Below, piece after piece: positions 1 through 8,138 of a DNA stretch of 64,000 nucleotides. Below the pieces are notes generated by a model. It saw only the letters and a list, made by a program, of their open reading frames with translations, was not told the DNA's origin and did not search any database. Position numbers and translations under genes: made by a program. Source of the stretch: Gemmatales bacterium (lineage in GTDB: Bacteria > Planctomycetota > Planctomycetia > Gemmatales > Gemmataceae). The stretch is taken from contig BPJP01000001.1 of NCBI GenBank assembly GCA_026004675.1, forward strand, positions 372,001 to 436,000, given 5' to 3'. The first letter of the stretch is position 1, and each line of letters starts with the position of its first letter.

Positions 1-710
1 CGGGCAAATTCCAGTTCTTCGCTCGGATCGCCGCGTGCTGCCAACGACGCACACATAAAGGTCCTTGTCTTGCCCGGGTTGAACGCGACTTCAGTCAACA
101 CGGGTTCGTCCAATTGGATGAAATCGACACCTTCGGCAATGAGGTCGGCAACTTCGGCACGCAGGATGGCAACGACATCCTCGGCAAGTGCTTCCTTGGT
201 GGGATACGCCTGTCGGGTTACTTCAGCGACAAACATCGCACGCGTCAAAAGATAAGGACCCGGCAGGGGGATTTTGACGGGGCGGTCAGAGGTTCGTTTC
301 AGAAACCGCAATTCATCGACGGCCAGCGGTCGGCGACGCGAGATGCGGCCTACACAAGTGGGATTGCTCAGCGAATACGCCGGCACATCGAGAGTCTGCA
401 GAATCTGTTCAAAACCTGCCTTGTCTTCGACGATGTCCAGCATCTCGGCAAGGGTCATGAGCCGAACACCGTCCAGCTTTTCCGCGACAAAGGAGTAGAA
501 GTTGTCCCGGCGCTGTTCGCCATCGGTAATGATGTCGATACCCAGCTCATGCTGGACGCGGATCAAATCGGCAATCGCAGCATCCGCCAAGCGCTCGAAT
601 TCATCGACCGACAGCTTGTTGATTCGTTTTTGTTTTTGGGCGCGCAATAGCGCCGGCGTTCTCGGCCAACTGCCTACCATCGTCACCGGAAACAAGGGAA
701 GGGATGCCAT
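1..710 (-). CDS. MetE-like (cobalamin-independent methionine synthase family) methyltransferase, partial
   Basis: About 236 N-terminal residues are visible; the gene runs off the left edge. Reading the minus strand gives a start MASLPLFPVTMVGSWPR, then ITDGEQRRDNF near residue 60 and DFIQLDEPVLTE near residue 200. These resemble the UROD/MetE-like barrel of methionine synthase II (COG0620-type), which transfers a methyl group to a thiol using zinc. The zinc ligands lie further C-terminal, beyond the window, so catalysis cannot be judged. The ATG at 710 lies 14 bases after the stop of the PhnD-like gene, with no strong Shine-Dalgarno, suggesting translation within one operon (OsmC, PhnD-like, MetE-like). 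The real substrate could be homocysteine or another thiol; paralogues of this family are common and often not true MetE. Confidence 0.8.
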   Translation of the reverse strand, partial: MASLPLFPVTMVGSWPRTPALLRAQKQKRINKLSVDEFERLADAAIADLIRVQHELGIDIITDGEQRRDNFYSFVAEKLDGVRLMTLAEMLDIVEDKAGFEQILQTLDVPAYSLSNPTCVGRISRRRPLAVDELRFLKRTSDRPVKIPLPGPYLLTRAMFVAEVTRQAYPTKEALAEDVVAILRAEVADLIAEGVDFIQLDEPVLTEVAFNPGKTRTFMCASLAARGDPSEELEFA

Positions 711-723
711 CGATCCAACCGGG

Positions 724-1539
724 TTATTGTTCAAAAAACCGCTGTTTGGCGACCGCCTCCGAAAGAGGTCCAAAGCCGGTCGTGCGCCCGGGCATCCACT
801 GTTTCAGACCTTCCATATCCATCATTTCCCGATGTTTCGGATTGTCGTATTGCATGGAAAAGAGGACGCCGAGCCATTGCTGTTCCAGATCCTTCGGGAA
901 ATCAGAGCGGACAGTAAAAACGCAATGATCGAAACGATCTGTACTGGCGAGGATACGATAGCGGCTTGGGTCGATGGTCCCGTCCTGGGTCCAACGCTGC
1001 CAGTTCAAGTCAAGCATGGTCGAGGCGGCTGCCTCGCCCGACGCCAGACAGCGAAACGCCTCGAGCTCCCCGCCGATATGGTCGCCATGTTTCCCCACTA
1101 GAATATCAAAGCGGCGCACCTGAAAATCTCTTCCAGGTTCTAACCCGTGAGCTTGCAGCATGCCGATTGGGATCAACGTGGCCTGTGGCGAATCTTTGGC
1201 ACCAACGGCGACTGTTTTCCCACGTAGTTCCGAGATCGACTCGATTTCGCTGTCTTGGCGTACGATGAAGTGCGATTGGCGATCGCGATCTGTGTCGCGC
1301 ATGGCAATTGCCCGGCAAGTACCCTTCGACTGTCGTTGTGCATCCAACCATGCCAGCGGAGAGTTCCAGGCGATACCAATGCTGCCAGCGAGTAGAGCTT
1401 GAACCTGGAGTTCGTAATTCGTGTAAAAAATGGTGTCGATCGGGCAACCGTTGTGAGCGAAATACTCAGCGATGATGTCCCAGATAACCGAAACCTTCGG
1501 GTCATACAAAACGGCACCCACCAAAATTGGCTTTTTCAT
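724..1539 (-). CDS. PhnD-like periplasmic-binding-fold protein without a signal peptide
   Basis: This 271-residue protein has the PhnD/SsuA/NMT1 binding fold of phosphate, phosphite or phosphonate ABC transporters. Visible landmarks are MKKPILVGAVLYDPKVS at the start, an ELRGKTVAVGAKDSP segment near 110 and a C-terminal domain with DQ/RILASTDRFDH. Family members are normally exported by a hydrophobic signal or lipobox; here the protein begins directly with the first beta-strand, so it is probably cytoplasmic. No permease or ATPase gene is adjacent. A GGAG Shine-Dalgarno precedes the ATG. It follows the OsmC gene by 12 bases and precedes the MetE-like gene by 13, so it is the middle gene of a three-gene operon. 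A sensor or ligand-carrier role is possible but unproven. Confidence 0.75.
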   Translation of the reverse strand: MKKPILVGAVLYDPKVSVIWDIIAEYFAHNGCPIDTIFYTNYELQVQALLAGSIGIAWNSPLAWLDAQRQSKGTCRAIAMRDTDRDRQSHFIVRQDSEIESISELRGKTVAVGAKDSPQATLIPIGMLQAHGLEPGRDFQVRRFDILVGKHGDHIGGELEAFRCLASGEAAASTMLDLNWQRWTQDGTIDPSRYRILASTDRFDHCVFTVRSDFPKDLEQQWLGVLFSMQYDNPKHREMMDMEGLKQWMPGRTTGFGPLSEAVAKQRFFEQ

Positions 1540-1551
1540 GCTCGACTCCGA

Positions 1552-2007
1552 TTAAAATGCCGCCTTCCAGTTCAACTCCAGCGTCACCGCACGGCGAAAC
1601 GTGCACACCAGCGGAGACCGTCTCAATACTTCCTGCCAGACTTCCTCGATAGTATCGGCAGGCGCAAAGGTGCTGACAAACACTTTGACGCTGACATGCT
1701 CCAGACCGGGGTTTCCCTTTTCTCCAACTACCCCGAGATAAACCAGCGGATTGTTCAACCGACCGGTTATGAGTGCCTCCACTTCATCGACTGCAACACC
1801 GCGCCGATCCGCCAGTCGTTTGAATCCTGTGACGATATCAGCACCAAGGGCGCCAAGCACGTACTCCAGCGCCGATGCCAGAGGAGCTTCGGAATCAAAC
1901 TCGATTGCCTGGCCAACCGAAAAACATTGCCGTCGTACAGCGACGCTGGCTTCCTTCGCGTTCTCATGCGACAAGACACGCACCTGCGACAAGTACTGCT
2001 CATTCAT
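1552..2007 (-). CDS. OsmC family protein
   Basis: The 151-residue product matches the OsmC/Ohr alpha-beta fold: an N-terminal beta region, a central helix with LASALEYVLGALGADIVTGF where one expects the first redox cysteine, and a C-terminal VLRRSPLVCTFRRAVTLEL. The second conserved cysteine (residue about 140, in SPLVC) is present, while the first one seems replaced in the central helix (GALGAD instead of GALAAC). A one-cysteine protein could not run the usual thiol peroxidase cycle, so it may bind rather than reduce its substrate. It is the first gene of the operon with the PhnD-like and MetE-like genes, hinting at a shared sulfur- or alkyl-thiol-related role (inference). Confidence 0.8.
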   Translation of the reverse strand: MNEQYLSQVRVLSHENAKEASVAVRRQCFSVGQAIEFDSEAPLASALEYVLGALGADIVTGFKRLADRRGVAVDEVEALITGRLNNPLVYLGVVGEKGNPGLEHVSVKVFVSTFAPADTIEEVWQEVLRRSPLVCTFRRAVTLELNWKAAF

Positions 2008-2090
2008 CGCCCCACCTGACAGACGAAACCAGCGAATGAATCATTTGCTTTTTGCGGGTTATTCTTGGCTTTTTATTCCAGACAAATTTC

Positions 2091-2120
2091 TTGACTAGCA
2101 ACGAATCGAGGTGCTATAGT
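2091..2120 (+). promoter_or_regulatory. Putative sigma-70 type promoter for the winged-helix/DUF547 genes
   Basis: TTGACT (2091-2096) and TATAGT (2115-2120) are separated by 18 bases, close to the sigma-70 consensus. Transcription would start near 2127, giving a leader of about 180 bases before the ATG at 2309. Between 2008 and 2308 I see no other gene. Confidence 0.5.
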
Positions 2121-2308
2121 CAGCCACGATGCCAACTGGAATGCGAATCCGTTTCACCTGAGTGGTCGCCGTCTGACGGCGGAGCCGCTCTCTCGTCTCC
2201 TCGATCTTCGAACGATATACCCGTTTCTTTTTTCGGTCGAATGCGGCAACGTCGTGGACGCACAGGCGGTCGTCTACTCAACTTACGAGTCACGCCGGGG
2301 TCGAATAG

Positions 2309-2632
2309 ATGTTGCAGTTGGGAGACCTGGTATTCACCGATTCAGAGGCGACGTTTCAGGGTCGTCCCTTGCAGTTGACACCGACAGAATTTCGTCTCCT
2401 GCGGGTGCTTGCCGACCATGCTGGTGAGGTTCTTTCGCGGGATCAGCTGCTTCGACAAGTGTACCCAGACGCTTTGGTGTGCGAAAGAACCATCGACGTT
2501 CACATTTGCATGTTGCGTCGCAAATTGGCGGTTCCGAATTTTATTCAGACGATCCGGCAAAGAGGGTACTGTTTTCAAATTCCCGATCAGAAAATTACGG
2601 CAGGTTGCGACAGCGAAACTGGTCCATGCTAA
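2309..2632 (+). CDS. Stand-alone OmpR/PhoB-type winged-helix DNA-binding protein
   Basis: This 107-residue protein consists almost wholly of a transcriptional regulatory C-terminal domain. Residues 8-95 show the wing and recognition helix pattern: LQLTPTEFRLLRVLADHAG, EVLSRDQLLRQVYPD, then RTIDVHICMLRRKL and the terminal IRQRGYCF. There is no receiver domain: a TAG codon lies immediately before the ATG in the same frame, so an N-terminal extension is excluded in this sequence. It therefore binds DNA constitutively, is regulated by some other route, or is a truncated response regulator. The next gene (DUF547) starts 15 bases downstream with a good AAGGAGAA ribosome site, suggesting cotranscription. 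Confidence 0.75.
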   Translation: MLQLGDLVFTDSEATFQGRPLQLTPTEFRLLRVLADHAGEVLSRDQLLRQVYPDALVCERTIDVHICMLRRKLAVPNFIQTIRQRGYCFQIPDQKITAGCDSETGPC

Positions 2633-2647
2633 CAGGAAGGAGAACAT

Positions 2648-3424
2648 ATGTTTTGCATTAGCAGACTTTGTTGTGTGAGCGTATTGCTATGGGGAAGCGT
2701 TTGCGTCTTGGCACAAGGCGCCGAAACGGGAGGGCCAAACGATTTTGATTACATCTTGAAAAAGTACGTCAAAGGTGATTTTTTCGACTACGCTAGCCTG
2801 GCGAAAAACCAGGACGACCGCAACCGGTTGGCTGCTTTTTTGCGCTGGCAAGCCAATGCGAAAATCGACGAGATGTCGCGGGAAGAACAAATCGCGTTTT
2901 ACATCAACGCCTACAATGCCTGTTGCATCAAAGCGATTCTCGACCACTACCCCGTGCACAGTCCGAAAGATATTCCAGGATTTTTTGACAAAATAAAGTT
3001 TCGTGTTGCTGGAGAAGAATTGACAATCAGTGAGATTGAGTATGACCGGCTGATCGCCAGGTACAAGGATATGCGTGCGCATTTTGCGGTCGTTTGCGCG
3101 GATCGAGGTTGCCTGCCGTTAAAGAAGGGCATCTACACTGGCAAGACCCTCGATGCTGATCTGGAAGCAGCCGCCAAGCGGTTCGTCGGCAGTGACCAGC
3201 AATTCAAAATCGATCGCGAGAAAGGCGAAGTGTGGGTGTCGAAGATTTTTGATTGGTATGGACCGAAATTTACCAAGGACCCGAAGCGTCCTGCGAAAAA
3301 GCCGGAACTTTTCTTAAAGTATTGGCTGGCTGAGCCGGACCGCAAATATCTCGAATCTGGAAGCTATCGGCTGCGTTTCTTCGACTGGGATTGGACGCTA
3401 AATGAAAAAATAGAGAAAAAATAG
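2648..3424 (+). CDS. Secreted DUF547 domain protein
   Basis: The 258-residue protein starts with a Sec signal peptide (hydrophobic residues 5-20, likely cleavage after LAQGA) and continues with a DUF547 domain. Recognisable parts are the EEQIAFYINAYNAC motif near residue 80, DFFDYASL, AHFAVVCADRGCLPL near 147 and the C-terminal ISKIFDWYGPKF-like segment. DUF547 is related to papain-like or transglutaminase-like folds and its function is not known; the invariant cysteine and histidine positions appear present. The ATG at 2648 has a strong AGGAAGGAGAA Shine-Dalgarno. It is probably cotranscribed with the winged-helix gene, which may control it. Confidence 0.85.
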   Translation: MFCISRLCCVSVLLWGSVCVLAQGAETGGPNDFDYILKKYVKGDFFDYASLAKNQDDRNRLAAFLRWQANAKIDEMSREEQIAFYINAYNACCIKAILDHYPVHSPKDIPGFFDKIKFRVAGEELTISEIEYDRLIARYKDMRAHFAVVCADRGCLPLKKGIYTGKTLDADLEAAAKRFVGSDQQFKIDREKGEVWVSKIFDWYGPKFTKDPKRPAKKPELFLKYWLAEPDRKYLESGSYRLRFFDWDWTLNEKIEKK

Positions 3425-3443
3425 CCATTCAGCCGACCTTTCG

Positions 3444-3474
3444 GGCGGGGCAACTTGCGCCCATTTGCCCCGCC
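3444..3474 (+). terminator. Hairpin after the DUF547 gene
   Basis: GGCGGGGCAA (3444-3453) pairs perfectly with TTGCCCCGCC (3465-3474) across an 11-base loop, about 20 bases after the stop codon. Only a short ATTT follows, so the U-tract is weak. Confidence 0.55.
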
Positions 3475-3620
3475 ATTTCATGCCGTGCCTCCTCGCGAAC
3501 ACTATTGGTTCACATCTCGCAAAACGTTTCTGCTCCAATTAGCAACCTTAATAAATTGGCGGCCCTGCTTCATCCGATGCTTACACCTGTCGTTAGGCGG
3601 TCAAAGAATTCGAGGTGAAC

Positions 3621-5153
3621 ATGGGCTTTACTGTCGTGATCGTCGCAGCGGCTGGCCTGCTTGCCGCCGCCCCGCAGGTTGATCAGGAAAAAGGTAACGG
3701 CGCGCAAAGATCCAGGCCGGCCCAAGGATCACGCCATGTCTCCTCCGAGAAGCAGCCCATGGTCGTCCCGCCGCCACCCATTCCAAAAGCGTATTGGTTG
3801 ACAAAAAGGCGTCACGGTCAACCGGCGCCTGTTGCCGTGATACCGCCTGACGCGAATTCAGGGCCGTCTGCGCAAGAGCTTTTTCAGGAGGCAGACAAAA
3901 TAGCGGATCGACCTGGGTCAGGCAGCGTGGCGGATCTGTTCGAAGAAGCCGAACAGGCGGCGCAAACTCGTTCGTCGCTGGCTCCGTACCACAGCGGAGG
4001 CGTTGATGCCCATGACGTGTTGACCCCAGAGGGGAATTACACCATCCGTACAGCCGACTCTCAGACACTCTGGGCCGGCGGATTGGTCGAACAGTTCTAC
4101 GACCAGGTGCAGCAGTACAAGAAGGATTTTCACTTTCCGATCGGTTTCGCCGCCTGGCATTGGCAGCACCAGAACAACCACGGACCCTTGCAGAGTGGTT
4201 ATGGTATCCCCGGCATTCGCGGAACCTATTGGTGGTCGATTTATTTCGATCCGCAACTCGAACTTGACCATCCCGCCGTCCAGCGTATCGGAATCCATCA
4301 TGAGCTTCGTCTGCGGGAACAGGACGCCTTCCGTTCCTTCTTCAATGAAAAAGTGTACTGGTGGGAATTCTACGGCTGGCTCGACACTCCGCTGGGACGT
4401 TTCAAAGGCGGGCAAATCTGGAAACGGTTCGGACTCGATTGGGACGGACCATTCTTTGGCAACGTACCATATTTCGACGGCTTCAAGCTCGACCCTGATC
4501 TCGGATTGGCTCTGGAAGGCAGTCACGCTGTCCACAGCGATCTTTCCGTCGCCTATTTCCTTCAGTTCTTTGTGCATGAAGACGGAGTCAATGGAACCAT
4601 TGTCGGTTCCGACCCGGAAAGCCTCGTCGGATCGAACGAGCGCAATACTGCGGTGGTTCGTGCTGTACCCACTTGGAAATTGTCCCAGGACTCTTCACTG
4701 GCGATTGGACTGTCCGGACTGATTGGCCGGATCGACAATCAGTTCTTCGTTGGCGTTCCCAGCCAGACGCTGAGTTCGTGGGCCGTCGATACGACCTTTA
4801 CCAAAGGACGCTGGCGCTTTATGGCCGAAGTTCTCCAGGCTTACGGCGTCCTCAATCCCGTTCGTTACACATCGGGAGGACCAAGCAATCGGTTGACCAA
4901 CGCGTTGGTCGCCATTCAGTACATCTGGGGACCGTGCACCTTTCGATTCAGTTACTCTGCTGGTTTCGATGCGAATCCAGAAGGCTGGCAGCAACTTTGG
5001 CTTCCGGGAATCACCATTGCGTTGGCGAAGAACGTTGACTTGTATCTCGAATGGACCCGCTGGGACGTGTTCGGCAACCCCAATGGCTCCGGTCGAAACG
5101 GACATATTGAATTCGAAGACGGCTTCAGTTTTGTCATTAATTGGCGTTTGTGA
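3621..5153 (+). CDS. Putative outer-membrane beta-barrel (porin-like) protein
   Basis: The 510-residue product has a short hydrophobic N-terminus (GFTVVIVAAAGLLAAAPQ), a low-complexity basic and proline-rich segment to about residue 70, two acidic helical stretches (AQELFQEADKIA, VADLFEEAEQAA), and from about 150 a series of amphipathic, aromatic-rich strands such as YWWEFYGWLDTPLGRFKGGQIWKR-like segments. It ends in FSFVINWRL, with alternating aromatic residues typical of a terminal outer-membrane strand. It resembles DcaP-type or other planctomycete porins in style only; the substrate cannot be told. ATG 3621 follows GAGGTG; GTG 3615 is an alternative. The small secreted protein 75 bases downstream may be part of the same operon. 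Confidence 0.7.
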   Translation: MGFTVVIVAAAGLLAAAPQVDQEKGNGAQRSRPAQGSRHVSSEKQPMVVPPPPIPKAYWLTKRRHGQPAPVAVIPPDANSGPSAQELFQEADKIADRPGSGSVADLFEEAEQAAQTRSSLAPYHSGGVDAHDVLTPEGNYTIRTADSQTLWAGGLVEQFYDQVQQYKKDFHFPIGFAAWHWQHQNNHGPLQSGYGIPGIRGTYWWSIYFDPQLELDHPAVQRIGIHHELRLREQDAFRSFFNEKVYWWEFYGWLDTPLGRFKGGQIWKRFGLDWDGPFFGNVPYFDGFKLDPDLGLALEGSHAVHSDLSVAYFLQFFVHEDGVNGTIVGSDPESLVGSNERNTAVVRAVPTWKLSQDSSLAIGLSGLIGRIDNQFFVGVPSQTLSSWAVDTTFTKGRWRFMAEVLQAYGVLNPVRYTSGGPSNRLTNALVAIQYIWGPCTFRFSYSAGFDANPEGWQQLWLPGITIALAKNVDLYLEWTRWDVFGNPNGSGRNGHIEFEDGFSFVINWRL

Positions 5154-5228
5154 TCCTTGCGGGTAAAGTCCTTACTGGTCCCGACAGAAGATCGAAAAAG
5201 CATACCGTCACAGGAGGTGCGATAGACC

Positions 5229-5984
5229 ATGAAAACAGAAAATGGATGGAAGGCTATTATCGCAGCCATGCTGCTGTCGTGCCTTCCGAACGGAGCAATT
5301 CAAGCCCAGCTTCCGGATTTGGAAATTGTCCTGCATTCACGTACGGCGACGGGCACGCCGACTGCGCACGGAACGGCATGGACAGGAGGTGGGAATATTC
5401 AGGTCAGCCAGCCAGCTCCCAATATCGTCCTGTTCACGATGAGCGGAGTGGCTGTCGCTGGCGGCCATCTCGTCAAGAATTCGGTTGCTGATTTTCGTTT
5501 TAACCTCCAGCAGGACTTTGACGTCATCATCCGCGATCCCAAGCTCAAACAGGCTAAATTGCTGATAGCTGGAAGGGTTGTGGGGCTTTTGCGCAGCCAG
5601 TGCCTTGGCCATAAAGCCTGTTGCCAGCATGGCGGCATCGCCGAAATCAGTATGCCGGGCCACGCGGCGATCTGCCTTGGAGACACTGAAATCGTTTCGC
5701 TGGCTCTGCCAGCCCATTCCGCGACCGGCGGTGAAAATTATTCGGTCAATGACCACGAAGGGCCTGTCGCGATCCCCGTACAACCAGGGCGTTATACGCT
5801 CCATCAAACATTCGGCATCACAGCATCGCACGCCCGCTCGCCGATTCCCTGCAAGAAAGTGTCCGCCGAGTTCGCACCAGCGCCTGCGCTCGATCCGTCG
5901 TGGATCAAAAAGCGCGAACCCTTTCATGGTGCCGAAAAAAGCAATTTCGGTTTCCAGATTCTTCTGAAACTGGTACCCAACTAA
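5229..5984 (+). CDS. Secreted protein of unknown function
   Basis: This 251-residue protein begins with a Sec signal peptide (MKTENGWKAIIAAMLLSCLP..., predicted cut after IQAQ) and a strong AGGAGGTG Shine-Dalgarno. The mature part is beta-rich with no motif I recognise. It contains four to five cysteines, two of which lie in LRSQCLGHKACCQHG, suggesting disulfides outside the cytoplasm. The C-terminus ends in FQILLKLVPN, a possible beta-strand. It follows the porin-like gene in the same direction, so it may act with it at the outer membrane (inference). Confidence 0.7.
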   Translation: MKTENGWKAIIAAMLLSCLPNGAIQAQLPDLEIVLHSRTATGTPTAHGTAWTGGGNIQVSQPAPNIVLFTMSGVAVAGGHLVKNSVADFRFNLQQDFDVIIRDPKLKQAKLLIAGRVVGLLRSQCLGHKACCQHGGIAEISMPGHAAICLGDTEIVSLALPAHSATGGENYSVNDHEGPVAIPVQPGRYTLHQTFGITASHARSPIPCKKVSAEFAPAPALDPSWIKKREPFHGAEKSNFGFQILLKLVPN

Positions 5985-6232
5985 CGAACAGGACCTAACC
6001 TGGCAAGCAAAAAAACCAAGCCGTTGGACGTGAAAAAAAAGAGGTTCGGCGTTGGTACGGAAACGGCGGCCAGTCTCAATGGCAAGCTCGCCCGCCCCAA
6101 CGCCTTTTGCTCGTTCATTCTCCCTCGGCCGATTGGTTGATCCGGTTTTCTTTCTCTCGCAGCCAGACGAAATCGTCAAAGGTCTGTGTCCGTCGCGGGG
6201 AATGGCGTTGGAACGACGACACCAGTAGGCGG

Positions 6233-6534
6233 TGGGGCGTCTTGGTGCGCGCGGAGACGCGGCTGGGATTATTGAGGAAATAGCAAACTATTTTATCGAG
6301 CTTATCTGGTTCACCGTCAACTAACGGTGTTTTCTTGGGTGGCACGCTCTGAGCGAAGCGAAGGGCGTGGCCAGGTACCGTCAACTAACGGTGTTTCGAA
6401 CGAGCGTCACGGCGACAGCGCGACGAGAGGACCGTCAACTAACGGTGTTTCCAGCGAGCGTCGCAAGGAGATCGCGACACGGACCGACGTCAACTGACGG
6501 CGAATCGGTGGGCGACCACCGTCAACTGACGGTG
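6233..6534. repeat. Intergenic palindromic repeat cluster, copy 1
   Basis: The 612-base gap 5985-6596 holds no convincing gene. It carries five copies of a short palindrome related to CACCGTCAACTGACGGTG, at 6312-6329, 6376-6393, 6430-6447, 6485-6502 (degenerate) and 6517-6534; the first three have TAACGG in the right arm. Between them lie modules also seen at two other sites in the window: a GGTGCGCGC-type segment near 6240, TCTGAGCGAAGCGAAG near 6348 and CGAGCGTCACGGCG near 6400. The 5985-6230 part shows nothing recognisable. Confidence 0.85.
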
Positions 6535-6561
6535 TTTTGCCGCTAGAGGGTTGGGGCACGG

Positions 6562-6590
6562 TTGCGACGCGGTTCCGGCTGCGATAGCAT
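6562..6590 (+). promoter_or_regulatory. Putative promoter giving a leaderless transcript of the RbsA-like gene
   Basis: TTGCGA (6562-6567) and TAGCAT (6585-6590) are 17 bases apart. The -10 ends six bases before the ATG at 6597, so transcription would begin at the start codon. No Shine-Dalgarno is visible there, which agrees with a leaderless message. Confidence 0.35.
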
Positions 6591-6596
6591 CGCTTT

Positions 6597-8105
6597 ATGT
6601 TGGCACGGCTAAAAATGACGGGAATCAGCAAGCGGTTTGGTTCGACCCAAGCGCTTGCGGGTGTGGATCTCGAACTTGCCAGAGGCGAGGTTCATGCCCT
6701 CGTTGGTGAGAACGGAGCGGGAAAATCGACATTGATGAAGATACTCAGCGGCGCGGAGCGCCCTGATGCGGGGACGATGTTGCTGGACGGCAGTCCCTAC
6801 GCTCCGAAAGGTCCTCCCGATGCCCGGCGGCGGGGCGTGGCCATGGTCTATCAAGAGCTGACCCTGGCCCGGCATCTCAGCGTCGAAGCGAACGTGGTCC
6901 TTGGTTTAGAAGAAACGCGATTCGGCTTTCTGCGACGAGGGCACGATCGCCAGCGGGTCGAAGCCGCCCTCAGGGAATTGGAGCATCCGGAGATTCTGCC
7001 CGACGCGCCGGTATCGGCACTCAGTGCAGGGGCGCAACAACTGGTCGAAATCGCACGGGCCCTGTTGGTCGATGCCCGCATTCTGATACTCGATGAGCCG
7101 ACCAGTTCGCTGACACAAGAAGACGCCGGCCGACTTTTTAGACTAATCCGGCGGTTGCGCGATCGTGGCGTGACGATAGTCTACATCAGCCATTTTCTCG
7201 AGGAAGTGGAACAAATCGCCGACCGGTGTACCGTTCTTCGCGACGGCAAGAACGTCGGCACGGCCGTTTGCGCGGAAGTGTCGCGAGAGCAGATTATCGA
7301 GTGGATGGTCGGCCGCAGTCTGACGGAACAATTCCCGAAAGTGCCACATGCCATCGGCGAGCCGATTCTGGAAATTCGCGAGCTGTCCGGCAAGGAGTTG
7401 CCTCGCGGCGTCAACTTGACTTTGCATCGAGGAGAAATCCTCGGCCTCGCCGGCATCGTCGGCGCTGGCCGAACCGAATTGCTGCGTGCCATCTATGCTT
7501 TGGACCCGGTAAAGAGCGGCGAAATCGTTGTCCGCTCCAACCTGTCCTTCACTCGCCCCACGCCTGCCGGACGCATCGCACAGGGTGTCGGCTTTCTCAG
7601 CGAAAACCGCAAGGAGGAAGGTTTGGCCTTGCCACAAAGTATCGCCGACAACCTGACATACAGTCGGCTGAAGCCTTACCAATTGTTCGGCTGGTTGCAG
7701 GTCGGCAAAAGAAGGCAGGCGGTTCGCGACTGGCTTGGCCGACTCAACGTCCGCTACGCCGAGCTGGATCAACCAGTGGGCGAACTGAGCGGCGGAAACC
7801 AGCAAAAGATCGCCTTGGGACGACTGCTCCACCAGCAAGCCGATGTCCTGTTGCTGGATGAGCCGACACGTGGCGTGGACATCGGCAGCAAATCTGAAAT
7901 CTATCGGCTGATCGGAGAACTGGCTCGTCAAGGAAAGGCCATTCTCTTCGTCAGCAGCTACCTGCCCGAACTGCTGGGGGTATGCGATCGGCTGGCGGTA
8001 ATGGTTCGAGGTCGCCTCAGTCGTGTCAAACCGGTCACGGAATGGACGCCCCAGGAAGTCATGCTGTTTGCTACCGAAGCGGAAGCGAACCAGCGAGCAT
8101 CTTGA
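6597..8105 (+). CDS. Sugar-type ABC transporter ATP-binding protein (RbsA/MglA family)
   Basis: The 502-residue protein has two fused nucleotide-binding domains, the layout of ribose/galactose importer ATPases. Domain 1 (about 1-240) has Walker A GENGAGKST near residue 39, a variant signature LSAGAQQ and Walker B ILILDEPTSSL. Domain 2 (about 255-495) has a degenerate Walker A (GIVGAGRTE, as usual for this family), signature LSGGNQQ and Walker B VLLLDEPTRGVD. No permease or binding-protein gene lies alongside: the next gene is convergent. It must therefore work with components encoded elsewhere or be an orphan. ATG 6615 is an alternative start, but the promoter position favours 6597. Confidence 0.9.
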   Translation: MLARLKMTGISKRFGSTQALAGVDLELARGEVHALVGENGAGKSTLMKILSGAERPDAGTMLLDGSPYAPKGPPDARRRGVAMVYQELTLARHLSVEANVVLGLEETRFGFLRRGHDRQRVEAALRELEHPEILPDAPVSALSAGAQQLVEIARALLVDARILILDEPTSSLTQEDAGRLFRLIRRLRDRGVTIVYISHFLEEVEQIADRCTVLRDGKNVGTAVCAEVSREQIIEWMVGRSLTEQFPKVPHAIGEPILEIRELSGKELPRGVNLTLHRGEILGLAGIVGAGRTELLRAIYALDPVKSGEIVVRSNLSFTRPTPAGRIAQGVGFLSENRKEEGLALPQSIADNLTYSRLKPYQLFGWLQVGKRRQAVRDWLGRLNVRYAELDQPVGELSGGNQQKIALGRLLHQQADVLLLDEPTRGVDIGSKSEIYRLIGELARQGKAILFVSSYLPELLGVCDRLAVMVRGRLSRVKPVTEWTPQEVMLFATEAEANQRAS

Positions 8106-8138
8106 TCCGACCTGACGTCGTCAAAACGACGGTAATCA

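Noticed and set aside
114..1101. Open frames on the plus strand at the left end
   Set aside because: These are shadows of the MetE-like and PhnD-like genes on the minus strand.
8105..8138. Weak inverted repeat between convergent genes
   Set aside because: The stem is only about five bases, too short to call a terminator.
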